From the NCBI RefSeq assembly GCF_954871325.1, contig NC_088777.1, positions 26,513,366 through 26,577,365 of the forward strand: a stretch of DNA of 64,000 nucleotides. Reading direction: 5' to 3'. Below the pieces are notes generated by a model, which saw only the letters and a program-made list of their open reading frames with translations, did no database searches and was not told the DNA's origin. The position numbers and the translations under genes are program-made. This document shows positions 21,781-33,369 of the stretch, in pieces (within the stretch, counting starts at the first letter, position 1; each line of letters starts with the position of its first letter). The DNA is from Gordionus sp. m RMFG-2023. Taxonomy: Eukaryota > Nematomorpha > Gordioida > Chordodea > Parachordodidae.

Positions 21781-22295
21781 ACGTGGATTCAATTTTGAGG
21801 ATTACTATAAAATAATCGTTTTTATTCCACTTTTGGATACCTTTTTGACTCAACTATGAACAATTTGTGATTCAAATAGCTCTATCCAATTTACAAATAC
21901 TATATTTAATAACTCCCTCTGATCTGAGTATATATCAAATCTTGATATTGAAAAATTAAATATTTAGCTAAATTTTATTCAGAGGATATAAATGTATCTG
22001 AAGGCCAATTAATTTTTAAATTTAAATGGTGTCAAAGATTCATTTTTGTAAATAATCCTCTAAGAAATACAGTGGAAACATTGCATACTTTAAAATATAT
22101 TTTACAAGTTTTTCCAAATATATTATACTGTATATTTTGACAATGATACCAATCAAGCATAAATGAGAGGACCTTTTTTTCTTTAAATTTTATAGGATGA
22201 TTAGTTCTAATAAATTTTATATGATGATTAATTCTAAAACTTTTTATACTCTAAAATTCATTTCAATTAATATTATCACCCTGCCTGCAAGATGA

Positions 22296-22404
22296 CTCCT
22301 CGGCTCCATCCCAAAAAGGAGCTAACTCCTGCTCCTGAGTTTTAAAAAATAGCAGCACTCCAGGTGTTTTTAGAAAAATGTAGCGGCACCTTTTAATAAC
22401 ACTG
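22296..22404. mobile_element. Isolated hAT-like end
   Basis: Read from the right, the sequence starts CAGTGTTATTAAAAGGTGCC and continues with GC-richer words (GGAGCTAACTCCTGCTCC). The start is close to the TAGTGTTGTTAAA end of the MITE family and to the 4,065 element. The other end is not identified. Confidence 0.35.
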
Positions 22405-23076
22405 ATCTCATTATATCTTTGTATCGTCCTATCTCATTCATCAATTTATACTTTCTTTTTTCTTAATTAGGATTTTATATTTATTTTTAAAAGATTAAAT
22501 ATGTACTTTCCGCTGGTATAGTTATGATAATTGTGGGAGCCATGGTATATGGACATGTATTGCCTAGCTAAGTTGAGAGTTTCATCTTTTAAAATAATTA
22601 AAATTTTCTATGTATTATGTTCAAAATATTAAGTTTATGTAGTTGATTGATCGAATATTACTACTTGCATTTAAGGTTTATTAAGGGATATTACATGTCA
22701 AATTGATCAATAAATTATGATTTTATCACGACTTCTTACGATTTTTATAAATTTAGCATATAAACTAAGATTCTTATAACCTATATTTGGGAATAATTTC
22801 AGTTTCTTCTTATACTTTTGAAGATATCAAGGGTAGAAGCAAACTAAGTGGTTATTTTTTATTAGTGTTGGTTTTCATTTAATTATTGTTTAATTAAAAA
22901 TTAAACTTGTAAATATTAACTTTTGTATTAAAATAAAATGTATTTGGACACCTTTTGCTCAGAACAATCTTTATCTCACACAGAAAAATTAGTTTCACCG
23001 ATTTTAATTTGATTTTAATAAACACATTACTATTACCATTATATATATATATAAAATAAATTTAGAAAAGAACACG
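22405..23076. other. AT-rich stretch without a recognised gene
   Basis: Nothing recognisable is present beyond A/T-rich sequence and a short TA microsatellite at about 23,040. Confidence 0.45.
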
Positions 23077-23340
23077 CAGGGATCCAAACCATAATAAATA
23101 TCAGTACGGTTCAGATAAAAAAGGTTCAGGGTTTAAAAATAAATCAATTCGATTTGAATCTTTAAAAACCGATTCAAACATTTTAGTATATAAGTGTATT
23201 AGAATTATGTAAAGAAAAATATACATATTTTAAAATTTTATCATTATTCTCTAAAAAATAATTAAGTTGTATACAATTAATTCAAGATCTCTCCTGACAA
23301 ATTATATTTAAGAGGAAGAAAAAATTTTATGACTGAGAAC

Positions 23341-24300
23341 CAGGGACATGAAACGGAACTTTGAGCAAATTTATGGAACCGGAACGTGTATTCCGGAGCC
23401 TTCCTGAAATTATATATAAATTTATTTATTCTATAATTAAAAATAATTTTTTTTAATCCATCTAAGGTGCGTAGTTCTTTTTATTTTCTAAGTCCTTACA
23501 AATGGTACACCCTAAAAAAAATTTTCTTCGATGAAGATTGGAAAACTGTAAAAAAATAATCGTTTCCTTAGAGCTGTAAGCAAGTTTAATGTTCTAAAAA
23601 GAGAGCATTTTTCCAGGTGACTTTATAGGTGAATGGACCAAATGTAAAATAAGGTTTCAAAAACTAAATTCCCTATTATCACAAGACTTGATTTCAACTC
23701 TCAACAAAAGGGAAAAAAATGCTAAGATTAATTACTTTGTTTGGCCTTATATTTAGATCCTATGTTTAAATCTCTTTTGATCGAAGAGGAAAATAATATA
23801 GATATAAATCATTTATTGGCGACATGGGAATGGGAACATTTTAAAAATTTTAAGGATGAAAATTTATATATAATAAGTAAATCGGATAAATCTTGAAAAG
23901 AAGGACAAGAGTATGATGAATTTGTTTCTAAGGTCCAAGGATAAAAAGAAAAATATAGCAAAACTTATAAAAAGAATATTCTACCGGGAATCCAATAAAA
24001 TAAAAAATTCTATCCTGAATGAAGCCCAATCGTATTAACAACTCCATGTAGCCAGGTAAGTGTTGAACGTTGTTTATTAACGCTCAAATTTATACCAACA
24101 CATAAATGTTAATCTTTTAGAAAATGTATAATTGCTTCGATATAATAATTGATTTATTTAATAAATAAATAAAGATTAAAATGTGTCGATTTAAAAAATA
24201 TATTTAGATATATTTCTAGAAACTTCCGATAAGTGAAATGGAACGGAACAATTTTTTGACCGAAACTGGAAAGCAAAAATTCCCTTGTTCCGGATCCCTG
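23341..24300. mobile_element. hAT element with target duplication, nested in another hAT
   Basis: The left end CAGGGACATGAAACGGAAC and, from the right, CAGGGATCCGGAACAAGG define the element. Outside lie CTGAGAAC (23,333-23,340) and CTTAGAAC (24,301-24,308), matching at 7 of 8. Plus-strand transposase remnants confirm the superfamily (next entry). At 960 bp it is an internally deleted copy. The ends place the 1,763-3,873 element in the same family. Confidence 0.85.
23740..24110 (+). pseudogene. hAT transposase remnant with dimerisation block
   Basis: The block ALYLDPMFKSLLIEEEN (about 23,745) corresponds to the LDPRFK block of hAT transposases. SPIVLTTPCSQVSVERC followed by LLTLKFIPTHKC (about 24,025-24,105) is the C-terminal hAT dimerisation signature. 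A stop follows the first block and the frames differ. The BED finger and first catalytic blocks are missing, consistent with an internal deletion. Confidence 0.75.
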
Positions 24301-24536
24301 CTTAGAACACTTCTTATATGCTAACTTAAGTAGCTAGTACCGATATAAAAATATCTTAAAATAATTACTGATATTTATCAGACAACAAAATTGATTATTA
24401 ATCATCTTACGCTTAAACCCGGCTCATAAGCATTTTTAGAGGTACAGTTAAGGTTCGGGTGACAAATTTATTAAGGGCTCAGGTTTGGTAAATAATAAAA
24501 GTCAATACCGGTTTAATGGTTCGGTTTGAATCCCTA

Positions 24537-25446
24537 TTTTTATGACATTTAAGTAATATCAATAAAAATTTATAATAAATGAGCAATATTATTTATCTAT
24601 GACGAGGCTTATGATGTGGGATCGGCTTTGGAATATAGTGCAAATCTCTAGCATAATTATATGGCATAAAATCAAATGTAGTATTTTAAGTATTTGAGAT
24701 CTCCATAGCTCTGCCAGCCAGTCATGATATAAAATTTAAACTTAGAAGAATTTAATATACGATAAAGATATTTACATATAAACTAGATAACCTATATAAA
24801 ATCTTTATGGCTAATTCAAGCTGAGTAAATATATATAAATTGCATAACTTGTGCATTGGATTTTTTAAAAATATTTTAAAAATTTATTTTATAGCATAAA
24901 TCCAACTCTTTAATATAAATTTATTTCATTTTTAACTTTTTATAGTTTTATTTTGTAATTTAAGGCTGGCTAGTTGGCTGCATTGTGCAGGTCTCCAGTA
25001 TTTATAAGCCATAAATATTTTTGTCAATTGATAGTAGAAAAAAATCAATTAATAAATGAGCTTTTGACTGATTTTTATGTTATGGATCTGCAGTTAGACC
25101 CTATTACTAACTAGTATCCAAAGCCCCGTCCACAGGCCAGGCATTGAAAATGTGGTGTTCGGAATCTTTTAAATTTTATATTATTCTATAAAATATATAT
25201 ATGAACATTATTAACCAATTAAGCGATAGAATATAACACTCTATCTAAAGTATAAAAAACATTTCTGATTTTTTTTACTGTTTTTATTGATTATTTCATT
25301 GTTGTAGTAAAAATTATCTTTAACTTTTTTTGTACATATTGGTAATTGTAATGAGTAAACATTTTAATTTAAGCAACTCTTCTGTATGGGGTTTTTAAAT
25401 ATTGTTCGGAAGTATATGCTTTATTTACTAAATACATTATTCACAC
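24537..25446. other. Stretch with possible decayed hAT ends
   Basis: No gene is seen. Words such as GTGCAAATCTCTAG (24,650), GTGCAGGTCTCCAG (24,985) and GATCTGCAGTTAGACC (25,086) resemble ends of the GATCTGCA group at 13,977 and 20,645, but I could not pair them. Confidence 0.35.
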
Positions 25447-25469
25447 TTGCAAGTCTTAATCAAAGTTTT

Positions 25470-25870
25470 AAATATAGGGATTCCCATTCAAAAAAGGAAA
25501 AGGTCAGCTAAAAAAGGAAAAAATGTCAATCAAAAAGGGAAAAGGTTCAATCAAAAAATAAAAAAGTCCGCTCAAAGAAGGAAAGGTATCTCAAGGAAAA
25601 GTACCAAAGGCTTACGAAAATTCCGATCAAAAAAGGAAAAGTGTCAAACAAAAATAGAAAAGGTCCACTCATAAAAGGATAAGTGCCAATCAAAAAAGAG
25701 GTTGAAGTCCGATCAAAAAAGGAAAGGTGCCAAACAAAAAAGTAAAAGGTCCAATCAAGAATGGAAAAGGTACAATCAAAAAAGGAAAAGTCCCAAAGAA
25801 AAAGAAAATGTAAATTAAGAAATGAAAAGTCAAAGAGAAATGGAAAATATCAATCAAAATAAGAAAATCG
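25470..25870 (+). repeat. Minisatellite, GGAAAAGGT-CAATCAAAAAA unit
   Basis: A purine-rich unit of about 22-24 bp (CAATCAAAAAAGGAAAAGG with variations) repeats about 16 times. The lysine-rich open frame across it is a by-product of the repeat. The complementary version of the same unit lies at 29,885-30,005, so the two arrays are in inverted orientation 4 kb apart, each beside a GC-rich hAT-like end. Confidence 0.85.
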
Positions 25871-25904
25871 TTTATTTTTAAAATATTTTTATTTGTTATC
25901 AATC

Positions 25905-26165
25905 AGAGACCTACAAAGGTACCATTTGTATGGCACGACACGGCCCGGCCCAGATTAAAAATTTCTCGGCCAGACCCGGTTCGGATTTTTTTTCAAAAAT
26001 TTTTTACGGCCCGGCCCGGGTTTAAAAATTTTAGGCCAGGCCCGGCCCGTATATTAAAAAAAAAATTTGGGGGGGGGGGGGCAGGCCCGTCCTGGATTTA
26101 AAAAAAAATTTTTTTAGGCACGGCTCGGAATTTTTTTAAATTATATTCGACCTGGTATATACAAA
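25905..26165. repeat. GC-rich GGCCCGGCCC block, hAT-like end
   Basis: After CAGAGACCTACAAAGGTACC come repeated CGGCCCGGCCC words, then a long G run at about 26,068. The first 20 bases resemble CAGAGACCTGCAGGGTACC at 28,873. Such words are typical of the sub-terminal part of the GATCTGCA-type hAT elements seen elsewhere here. No matching second end was found. Confidence 0.5.
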
Positions 26166-26234
26166 AATTTATTTATTTCGTATTTTTTCATATTTTTCGG
26201 CGAGTATTATCATTTAATAAGCAAGTATATTAGC

Positions 26235-26444
26235 TAATGTTGTTAAACGGCTCGTTTTGAGCCGATTTTTAAAAACGGCTAACTCAATATTTTCGCCAGA
26301 AAAATATTGACTAAGCCTCGAAATTTCAATACTATATGTCTAGACCTTTGTTCCCCCCATGAGCAAAATTTTCAGGCTTGCATAATATTTTTCTGGATAA
26401 AAAACTGAGTTAGCCGTTTTTAAAAATGCCGTTTAACAACACTA
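26235..26444 (+). mobile_element. hAT-like MITE, copy 4
   Basis: It starts TAATGTTGTTAAACGGCTCG and ends GTTTAACAACACTA, with a complete centre. Flanking 8-mers do not match, so the target duplication has decayed or one border is shifted. Confidence 0.85.
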
Positions 26445-26712
26445 CATATTTTATTTTTTTTATTCTAAACAAATATTTAGAATATTACAAATTGATACTA
26501 TTAAAAATTTGTGTAAATAATATTTTGAGAATATACTATGTATTTATAAAAAAAATAAAACTGATATTTTAATTAATAAAAATATAACATAATATATAAT
26601 AATGTATTTTATCTTCTGCTGTATGAGTGTTAGCTAGTGTTAACTTTCACCAAACATTATATTAATCATAACTATATATAATCATTATAACCATATCTAA
26701 TTGACATTTTGT

Positions 26713-26814
26713 TCATAGAAGGAACAAAGGTTTAGACATATATTATCGAAATCTTGAGACTTAGGCAATATTTTTGTGGCTGAAATATTGAGTTCGAGCC
26801 GTTTAACAACACTA
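26713..26814 (+). mobile_element. hAT-like MITE, partial copy 5
   Basis: Only the right half of the MITE consensus is present: GAAGGAACAAAGGTTTAGAC, then GGCAATATTTTTGTGGCTG, then GAGCCGTTTAACAACACTA. It abuts the foldback repeat at 26,815. Confidence 0.8.
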
Positions 26815-27950
26815 TTGAGGAGTATGACTTCGTGTTGGGGGTGCGTGGTGGAGTGTGGTGGTGCAAAAAATAAAGTTATTTGATATGGGTATTAAATATA
26901 AGGTAATTAAAAAATTTTTTTATTGTAATAATAATAATCACTTTAAGCTGGCGGGTCTAGGTCTTGGAGGGTCAGGAATATTTTTATCAACACAAAATAT
27001 TGATATAGGTAGATAAAATCTAATCTAAATATCTTTTGACTAAAAGCCTTCATCCTTGGTCTTGATGGGTATGACTTCGCCTTGGGGGGGGGGGCAAAAA
27101 ATAATTTTATGTGATATAAGTATCAAATATAAGGTAATTAAAATATTTTTTGATTTTAATAATAATTACTCTAAATGGACTCGGTCTTGGAGGGTAAGGA
27201 AATTTTTTATGAACCCAAAATATTAAATAAATATGATAAATTAAATCTATGCTCCAAAAATATTGAAGCCAAAATTATCTAAATAGAGGGCGAGAAACTA
27301 TGGGTTGGAACCCATTTGGGAAAAATTGATTCCCCATTTTTAAAAACGAACGTTCACAAATCAATAAAATTTAAGTCAAACGATATTTAAATATTTTGTA
27401 TATATAAAAATATTTTTGACCACACAAGACCTCCCGCTTAGTTAAGTATAATTATTACAATCAAGAAATATTTTAATTACCTTTTATTTGATACATATAT
27501 CAAAAAAAATTATTTTTTTACTTCCTCCCCCCTCAGTCTACACCCAGATTAAGTCATACCTACCCAAAGACCAATAATAAATACTTCCAGTGTCAAAAGA
27601 TATTTAAATTAGGTATTATTTGACCCATATCGATATTTTGTGTTGATAAAATATTCCGGACTCCCATCAAGCCCTAGACCCGCCCGCTTAAAGTGATTAT
27701 TATTACAATAAAAAAAAAATAATTACCTTTTATTTGATACCCATATCAAAAAAATTATTTTTTTACCCCCTCCCCCCTCCATCCACCTTCAGATTATGTC
27801 ATACCTACCCAAAGACCAATAATGAATACTTCGAGTCAAAAGATATTTCAATTAGCTATTATTTGATACCCATATGATATTTTATTTTGATAAATTCCTG
27901 ACCCCTTCCCCCCCCAACCTAGACTATCCCATTAATGGTGAAATATTGTA
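26815..27950. repeat. Foldback repeat with tandem units in each arm
   Basis: The left arm (26,815-27,240) contains two tandem units of about 240 bp marked by GTATGACTTCG, a G run, GATATGGGTATTAAATATAAGG and GGTCTTGGAGGGT. The right arm (27,415-27,950) contains the complementary units (CCTTTTATTTGATACCCATATC, CCCTCCCCCCTC, AAGTCATACCTACCC). A loop of about 170 bp lies between them. A related unit occurs at about 39,385-39,520. No coding is seen. It could be a foldback transposon or an inverted duplication of a tandem repeat. Confidence 0.75.
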
Positions 27951-27999
27951 CTCTAGTTGAATAGATCTTTTGATTAGCTTTCGATTGCTACCCTATATT

Positions 28000-28310
28000 C
28001 GACATATCTACTTAAATAAACCCCCCAAAAAACTTAAAATAAATAACAATAAAATTTTTAAAAAAATAAAGCAAAACGCTCGTTATTATGGTTCAAACGT
28101 GATAATATCGTATAATTCTTTATCCTTTAAAAAATTAAATTCTTAAAGGGATCCCTTTAAAACCCGTGATGATCCCGGATAGTTCTGATCCCTTTTAAAA
28201 TTACGACATATACTATATAGTAAGAAACAAAAATTTATATTATCCTAAATAATTTCCTCTCTTCTACATTTTGGAATATAGGTCACTATATTAAAATTCT
28301 TTGCATTCTC
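28000..28310. other. AT-rich stretch without a recognised gene
   Basis: Nothing is recognised apart from repeated GATCCC/TTTAAAA words at about 28,145-28,200. Confidence 0.4.
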
Positions 28311-28311
28311 C

Positions 28312-29345
28312 TCAGATATTCCTCCCTTCTCGTGCTTTATAAAACGAATTATCATCGTTATATATTAGGATTTGGATTCTGACAAAATCTTCCATTGAAA
28401 AAATACATTTACAAAGAGATAATGGGTGTACGGTGATAAATATTTTATTGTATGGTCCGTTCCTTTTTATCGATTTTCTAATTGTATGGTTATGAAGAAA
28501 TGAAATATTATCCATAAAAAAAATCATATTCATCATATTTCTTTCTTCAATATGATTTGGTATTTCATTTACAAAGTGATTAAAGTGTATAGCCTTGCAG
28601 GGGTCATCAAGAACAATTCAGTGTATTTATCGCTTGAACTTTTTTAATAGGCCTTTTATTTTATTCATGTCCATATAACCATCTCATTGATATTAAAAAC
28701 CGCTCTATGGATAAAAATAGATGTTTCTTTCATAACATCCACAAATTATTCGCGTATTCTTTGCGAATCTAGATATTTGATTCGGTATCCTAACTGAATC
28801 TGTGATACCCTTTTAAATCTACACCTAAATCCAGATATTACCTTTATACCACATTTTTTGACATTTCTCAGAGACCTGCAGGGTACCATTCGCAAGGCCT
28901 GCCCCGCATTTTTTTAAAATATTATATTTATTCTTAATTTTTATAGCTAATAAGGGCGATTTAAAATATTCGGTTTTAAAATATACGGCTCGGCTTGGGT
29001 ATTTTAAAAAAATAGGCCAAGCCCAGGTATATTTAAAAAAATTAAAATAAGGCCGTTTCTGATATTTCTACATTATATATTTTTTTAATCATTTCACATA
29101 ACTAAGTGTCATCCAAATTTATACAATTTAATATAATTCTTCCTGTTCTTGATTTAATCTTTTGAGTGCAAATGAGCAGCCTCCTTTTGGTAAACTATAT
29201 TTTATTCCATTGTTGAGATGGGAGTCTTTTATATTTGTCCCAAATTAATAGGTTCCTTTAAAACATGATGCAATATTTAGGATACTATCCTTTTTTAAAG
29301 CGTCAATTATTAGAGCTTTTGTTGCACTATTAATGTTTTTTTTTC
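28312..29345 (-). pseudogene. IS630/Tc1-type DDE transposase remnant
   Basis: Minus-strand blocks run in the expected order. An N-terminal helix-turn-helix-like part, KALIIDALKKDSILNIASCF, then PKGGCSFALKRLNQEQ, lies at about 29,340-29,150. The catalytic core lies at 28,620-28,312: VLDDPCKAIHFNHFVNEIP, then MIFFMDNISFLHNHTIRKSI (the MDN.. F/H block with a catalytic Asp), then HPLSLCKCIFSMEDFVRIQI. The last is at the position where IS630 and Tc1/mariner proteins have PPYSP..NPIE..FS..K. Middle parts are broken, and 28,868-29,055 seems to be an inserted GC-rich hAT-like piece. Assignment rests on motif spacing and is moderate. Confidence 0.5.
28868..29055. mobile_element. GC-rich hAT-like fragment inside the IS630-like remnant
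   Basis: CAGAGACCTGCAGGGTACC, then GGCCTGCCCCGC, CGGCTCGGCTTGGG and GGCCAAGCCCAGG, resemble the end at 25,908 and other GATCTGCA-type ends. It separates the N-terminal and core parts of the minus-strand transposase remnant. Confidence 0.45.
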
Positions 29346-29884
29346 CTTGTTACTTTGCTACCATGTCTTGGTGATTTTATTTTATAAAACAAATAAAAAA
29401 AATTTGAAAGATACACTCATCAAATGGAATGAATGACAAAAATGAAAGATTATAATATTTACCTCATTTTTATGTTATAGATCAAAGAATATAATATTCA
29501 GAATTATTATTAAAAAAATACTTGCTCAGAGGTAGTGATTTATTAATTTACCTATAGATTGGTTTTATAGTTCAAATTTATTTAATTTTAAAATTAACAT
29601 TATAACCAAAATTTAGCAATTGTGGTGAAATAATTTTATTTGCAAAAAGTATTTTAAAAAAAATCGATTGCCACAAAGAAATAAAAATTAAGTGAAATAT
29701 AAAAAATAAAAATATAAGGAATTTTTTTTATAAAGTCAAAAAATTATTATGTAGGATGAAAAAAGGAAAAAGAATTGACATAAAAATAAATAATACAATC
29801 AAAAATGAGAAGAAAAAAATAGAGAAAAGATTAAGTAAAATAAATACTAAAGAGATCGCAAAAAGTTAGTATAAATAAAAGAAG
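29346..29884. other. A-rich stretch without a recognised gene
   Basis: Only A/T-rich sequence with a strong A bias on the plus strand (29,640-29,880) is present. Nothing coding is seen. Confidence 0.45.
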
Positions 29885-30005
29885 GCAAATATTTAAAAAA
29901 ATGAATTTTTTTTCGTGAATGATACTTTTCCTTTATTTGGTATTTGATTAATACTTTTCTTTTTGATTGGACCTTTTACTTTTTTGATTGATACTTTGCT
30001 TTTTA
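29885..30005 (-). repeat. Minisatellite, inverted relative to 25.5 kb
   Basis: About five units of the complement of the 25,470-25,870 repeat (CTTTTTGATTGGACCTTTTA and variants) are present. It is followed at 30,010-30,125 by GC-richer words (CTGGCCTG, TGGCCCGACCG), as the 25.5-kb array is followed by a GGCCCGG block, but with the array reversed. Confidence 0.7.
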
Positions 30006-30125
30006 AAAAAAAATTCATTTGAAGCTCAGACTGGCCTGAATTTTTAAAACATTTTCTTTTCAAACCCAGCTGGGAATTTTATGGCCCGACCGAATTTTAC
30101 GGTCAATTAACGGCCAGGCTAGTGA

Positions 30126-30919
30126 TTTTAAAATTTTGTCACTTGCAATAATTTTGGTTATTTTGTAAATTGATATGAGCAATAAATGTTAAACGTTCCA
30201 TTTTCAAAAATATAACAAGGAGGCAAAAATTTTGTCCAAATAGTTACAAGAACTTTAGTTTATATACAATTCATAAAAATCGATAGTGGTCGGCCAAATA
30301 TTGGTGGATTTGACATTGAATAAACCTAAATCCCGGTCAAAGTTGCCCTACATAAAACTAAATATTACAAAAATATAATATTTTTCTTATATGCATAATC
30401 ACATTTTTTATGAATTGTACTGGATGTTTGAGTATTTTATGAGTCATCTTTTTTAAGTTTTAAACATCAGAGTGAATGTTAAAGCTATGAATATTTGAAT
30501 TTTTACTCATCAAAAACCAACCCTAAAATTAAGCGAAAATATTTTATTAAGGATATTTAAGTAGTTCAGCTATATAAAATTTAAATATATCAGCAGAAAA
30601 GAGAAGTTTAAAATTTATTTTATTCTTTCTCTTAGGGGATGGGTGGAGTTGAGATCTAAGTTTTATTTATATTTTTCTTAGTTACCATCGATACTTTCAC
30701 ACGTATATTTTTTTAAATATGAGAGGACCAAGTCAAAAAATCATCTCTTATTCAAAATGCACCAATATATAAAACATATATTAAGATTTTAGCAAATTGC
30801 AAATAAGTTACCAGTTATCCTATATTCTGTCTGAGTCAGTGGAACCATCTTTGGGTATAAAAATTTAAAATAAAAATGTTACATTAATATAGCATAATTA
30901 ATATCAAAGCTTCATATAC
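30126..30919. other. AT-rich stretch without a recognised gene
   Basis: No gene or structured repeat is recognised here. Confidence 0.45.
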
Positions 30920-31295
30920 ACGTATCCAGGATTTTGCTGGGGGGGGGGGCACCTTGGTAGATTTTACTTATATATTATATTGGAGATCTTTAGCTTCACT
31001 TATAGTAGGCATTTGGCTAAATTAGATTTTTATAAAAATAAATATGGAGCATAGCTTTTTTTTTTATAAAAATGTTTTTCTAAAAATTTTAAATTATAGT
31101 CGTTATTTTTAAAAGTTATCAACTTTTATTAATTTTTCTTACAAATTCTTCCTTATAGTGTTATACTTAAGGGTGGAGGTGTGTGTAGAGGGGATATTTT
31201 TATTAGTTTGAAATGATATTTACGAGAACAGGCAAATTTGCGATAGTGAGGATGGGGAATTCCCCCAACTCCCCTTCCGTTAGTTACGCACTTGC
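30920..31295. mobile_element. Possible short hAT-type element
   Basis: The left border has CACGTATCCAGG with a G run. From the right, the border reads CAAGTGCGTAACTAACGG with AGGGGAGTTGGGGG. Ends of this look (CA.GTGCGTA.C, then G runs) match the hAT group of 43,207 and 19,820. No target duplication is seen and the interior is non-coding. Confidence 0.35.
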
Positions 31296-33361
31296 AATGC
31301 TTCCCTTGCTTTTAAAAAAACTTATGATATAATAAAATAGAAAAGGTGCACCTCAATTTCGAAAAAATAAAAAAATTCCTTTTATTAAAAATGAATTAAA
31401 ATGTTTTAAATGAATGTGGTCGGTTCAATAAATAATTTTATATAGTGTTATCTTAGGTTAGGGTCTACATTTGCCAATTTAGCTGTTGTTGAGATCTTCA
31501 ATCGATTTAGGTTTTTCGCATGATTGTTATTCCAAACAGATTAACTTCATTCTAAAGAAGTATAACTAGGAAGTGTTAGTAAAATATTCGTCTTCTTAAT
31601 GAGCAAGGTGGACATAGCTCATTCCACTAACTTAAGGCCGAAAAACTACTTATGGAATTTACCACTTTCTATTAATTTTATGTATCAATTATATCATATT
31701 TAGTTATCGGAGGATACTCTTTAGTAAAATAAAACTTATGATATTTTCGTTTATATTGACTTTTTATAAAATTTTAATTTCAGAAAGCTAGCTAAACCAT
31801 ATCTAAAAATATATGTCTTTGAAGTCGAAAATCAGGCAAATCGTGATATCATTAAATCTATTTTTTTTCAAAAATATAAAAGATAGTCACAAATTATATA
31901 CATTTTGTAGCACTTAAAATTCCATGTAAGAAAATATTTTAAAAATTTAATTTTGAGCAAAACATTTTTAGGTCATAGGAATGATCATTATTGTTATATT
32001 TAACTGTTAATTTAAAAATTGATAGAGAACTCGCTTGATTAAAATTAACTATAATCTAAATTTTTGGTGTAATACTATTGTATAAAGCGTTGGGCATTTA
32101 CGTGAATACTTGTATTTAAAATACTAAAAAAATTTATTTGAATATTTAAGAGAGTAGGGGAGACCAGGGATGTGAGACACTATTCATTCAAACTGAATGA
32201 ATTCCAAAAATATTAAACTTATCTGAATAAATAAAACATCTTCTAAATTTAATATTTTTTTATATTGTTATAATACTATAGGCTTTAAAGTATATTAATT
32301 TATTGGTAATATCATAATAAGAAATCATTAAGTAAGTTGAGAGATTTTAAAAAATTTTAGGAATTTTTGTAAAAAATAAACTAAAATATTATTTAAAGTA
32401 TATTATATTAAAAAATTTTTTGATAAATATTCATTGGAAATTATTTGCATTTGTTTTAATCAAAATAAATATGTAATAATTAATAGGCCCAACTATCTTG
32501 TGACCAACCATGACCTAGCCCACTAGCTTTATTTATATAAATATCATTTAGAATAATATTAATTCATGTTTATGATTCTGAAAAATTGTCAGATTAAAAA
32601 ATAGGGTTTAAACTTTTCTAATTTCATTTATAATAAGATTTATTTTTTGTTACTTTTGGTAGGATAAAATACACTTTCTTTTGTAAAAATAAATCTGATC
32701 TTTTTAGCCAATCATGTATGATATAACTCTCTATATTAGGTTTAAATTTCCAGTCTTATACCTAAATAGCTTAAATTATAAGAGTGGAGTAAAGTTCTTA
32801 TGTATTTAGCGTGCCCCGGTTTCCCCTCGTATTTTAAAACTAAAAAATAAATAAAAAAAATTCAGACGAATACCTCTAATTATTTTATTTTTTATTATAA
32901 ATTGATTTTAAATGTCCAAAATATATATTGAATCTGTGACCAGAGTAGCGAAAAAATTAACGCCTCATTCATATAATCCCATTTTATATTTAAAATGAAA
33001 AGTAAACTCGATGATATAAATTTTTTTGATACTGATATAAAACTAGAAGAATAGATTTTATTTTCACTGGGTTTCTTGTTATTATGTTTATAAGATATTT
33101 TTACCATATAATCTACAACACTTATAATGCCTCTATCAACTACATGTCATTTAAGAATTTTTGATGGAAACCTTTATAGTAACTCTCACACTCCAATTTT
33201 TAAAATGGGTAGCATCATGTAGTGAGAAAAAAATATTTACAACATAAGCTTTTGGTGAAGCTCTTAATTCAAAAAGAAAATGAGATAATGGAACAAGTAA
33301 TATTCCATCTTCCTATGTTGAGTAAGAATTTTAGATATTCTATATAAGTTAACAATGTAGA
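31296..33361. other. 2-kb stretch without a recognised gene
   Basis: I see no recognisable coding, repeat or RNA feature. A short open frame at 32,895-33,107 (minus) has no motif. Because the PUS1-like gene reads leftwards, its missing 3' exons could lie here, but I did not find the expected HQIRKM-type block. Confidence 0.4.
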
Positions 33362-33369
33362 ATTAGAAG

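Larger units (their letters stand above)
19820..22160 (+). mobile_element. ZMYM1-like hAT remnant, split by a younger hAT
   Basis: The left margin has CAGGCGCGTAGCCAGTGGG followed by a long G run, as in TIRs of this hAT group. The plus-strand transposase remnants match the better preserved copy at 43.2-46.8 kb block for block. MFRYPKRQN-like EIFRYPNIQN lies near 20,165, LLQHFLDL and EPILYALGEISE near 20,280-20,345, DYYKIIVFIPLLDTFLTQL near 21,800-21,860, and ETLHTLKYILQVFPNIL near 22,075-22,130. Stops and frame changes are frequent. The 20,645-21,780 element interrupts it. No right end is identified. Confidence 0.75.
23077..24536. mobile_element. Outer hAT-type element of a nested pair
   Basis: The left end CAGGGATCCAAACC and, from the right, TAGGGATTCAAACC match at 12 of 14 positions. 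Both are followed by GGTTCAGGGTTTAAA or GGTTCGGGTGACAAA-type words. No target duplication is clear. The GGTTCGGG sub-terminal words recur in the 33,370-34,454 element, so the two belong to related groups. The 23,341-24,300 element sits inside it. Confidence 0.6.

Noticed and set aside
25447-25902. Lysine-rich and phenylalanine-rich open frames on opposite strands
   Set aside because: Both are translations of the purine/pyrimidine-skewed minisatellite.
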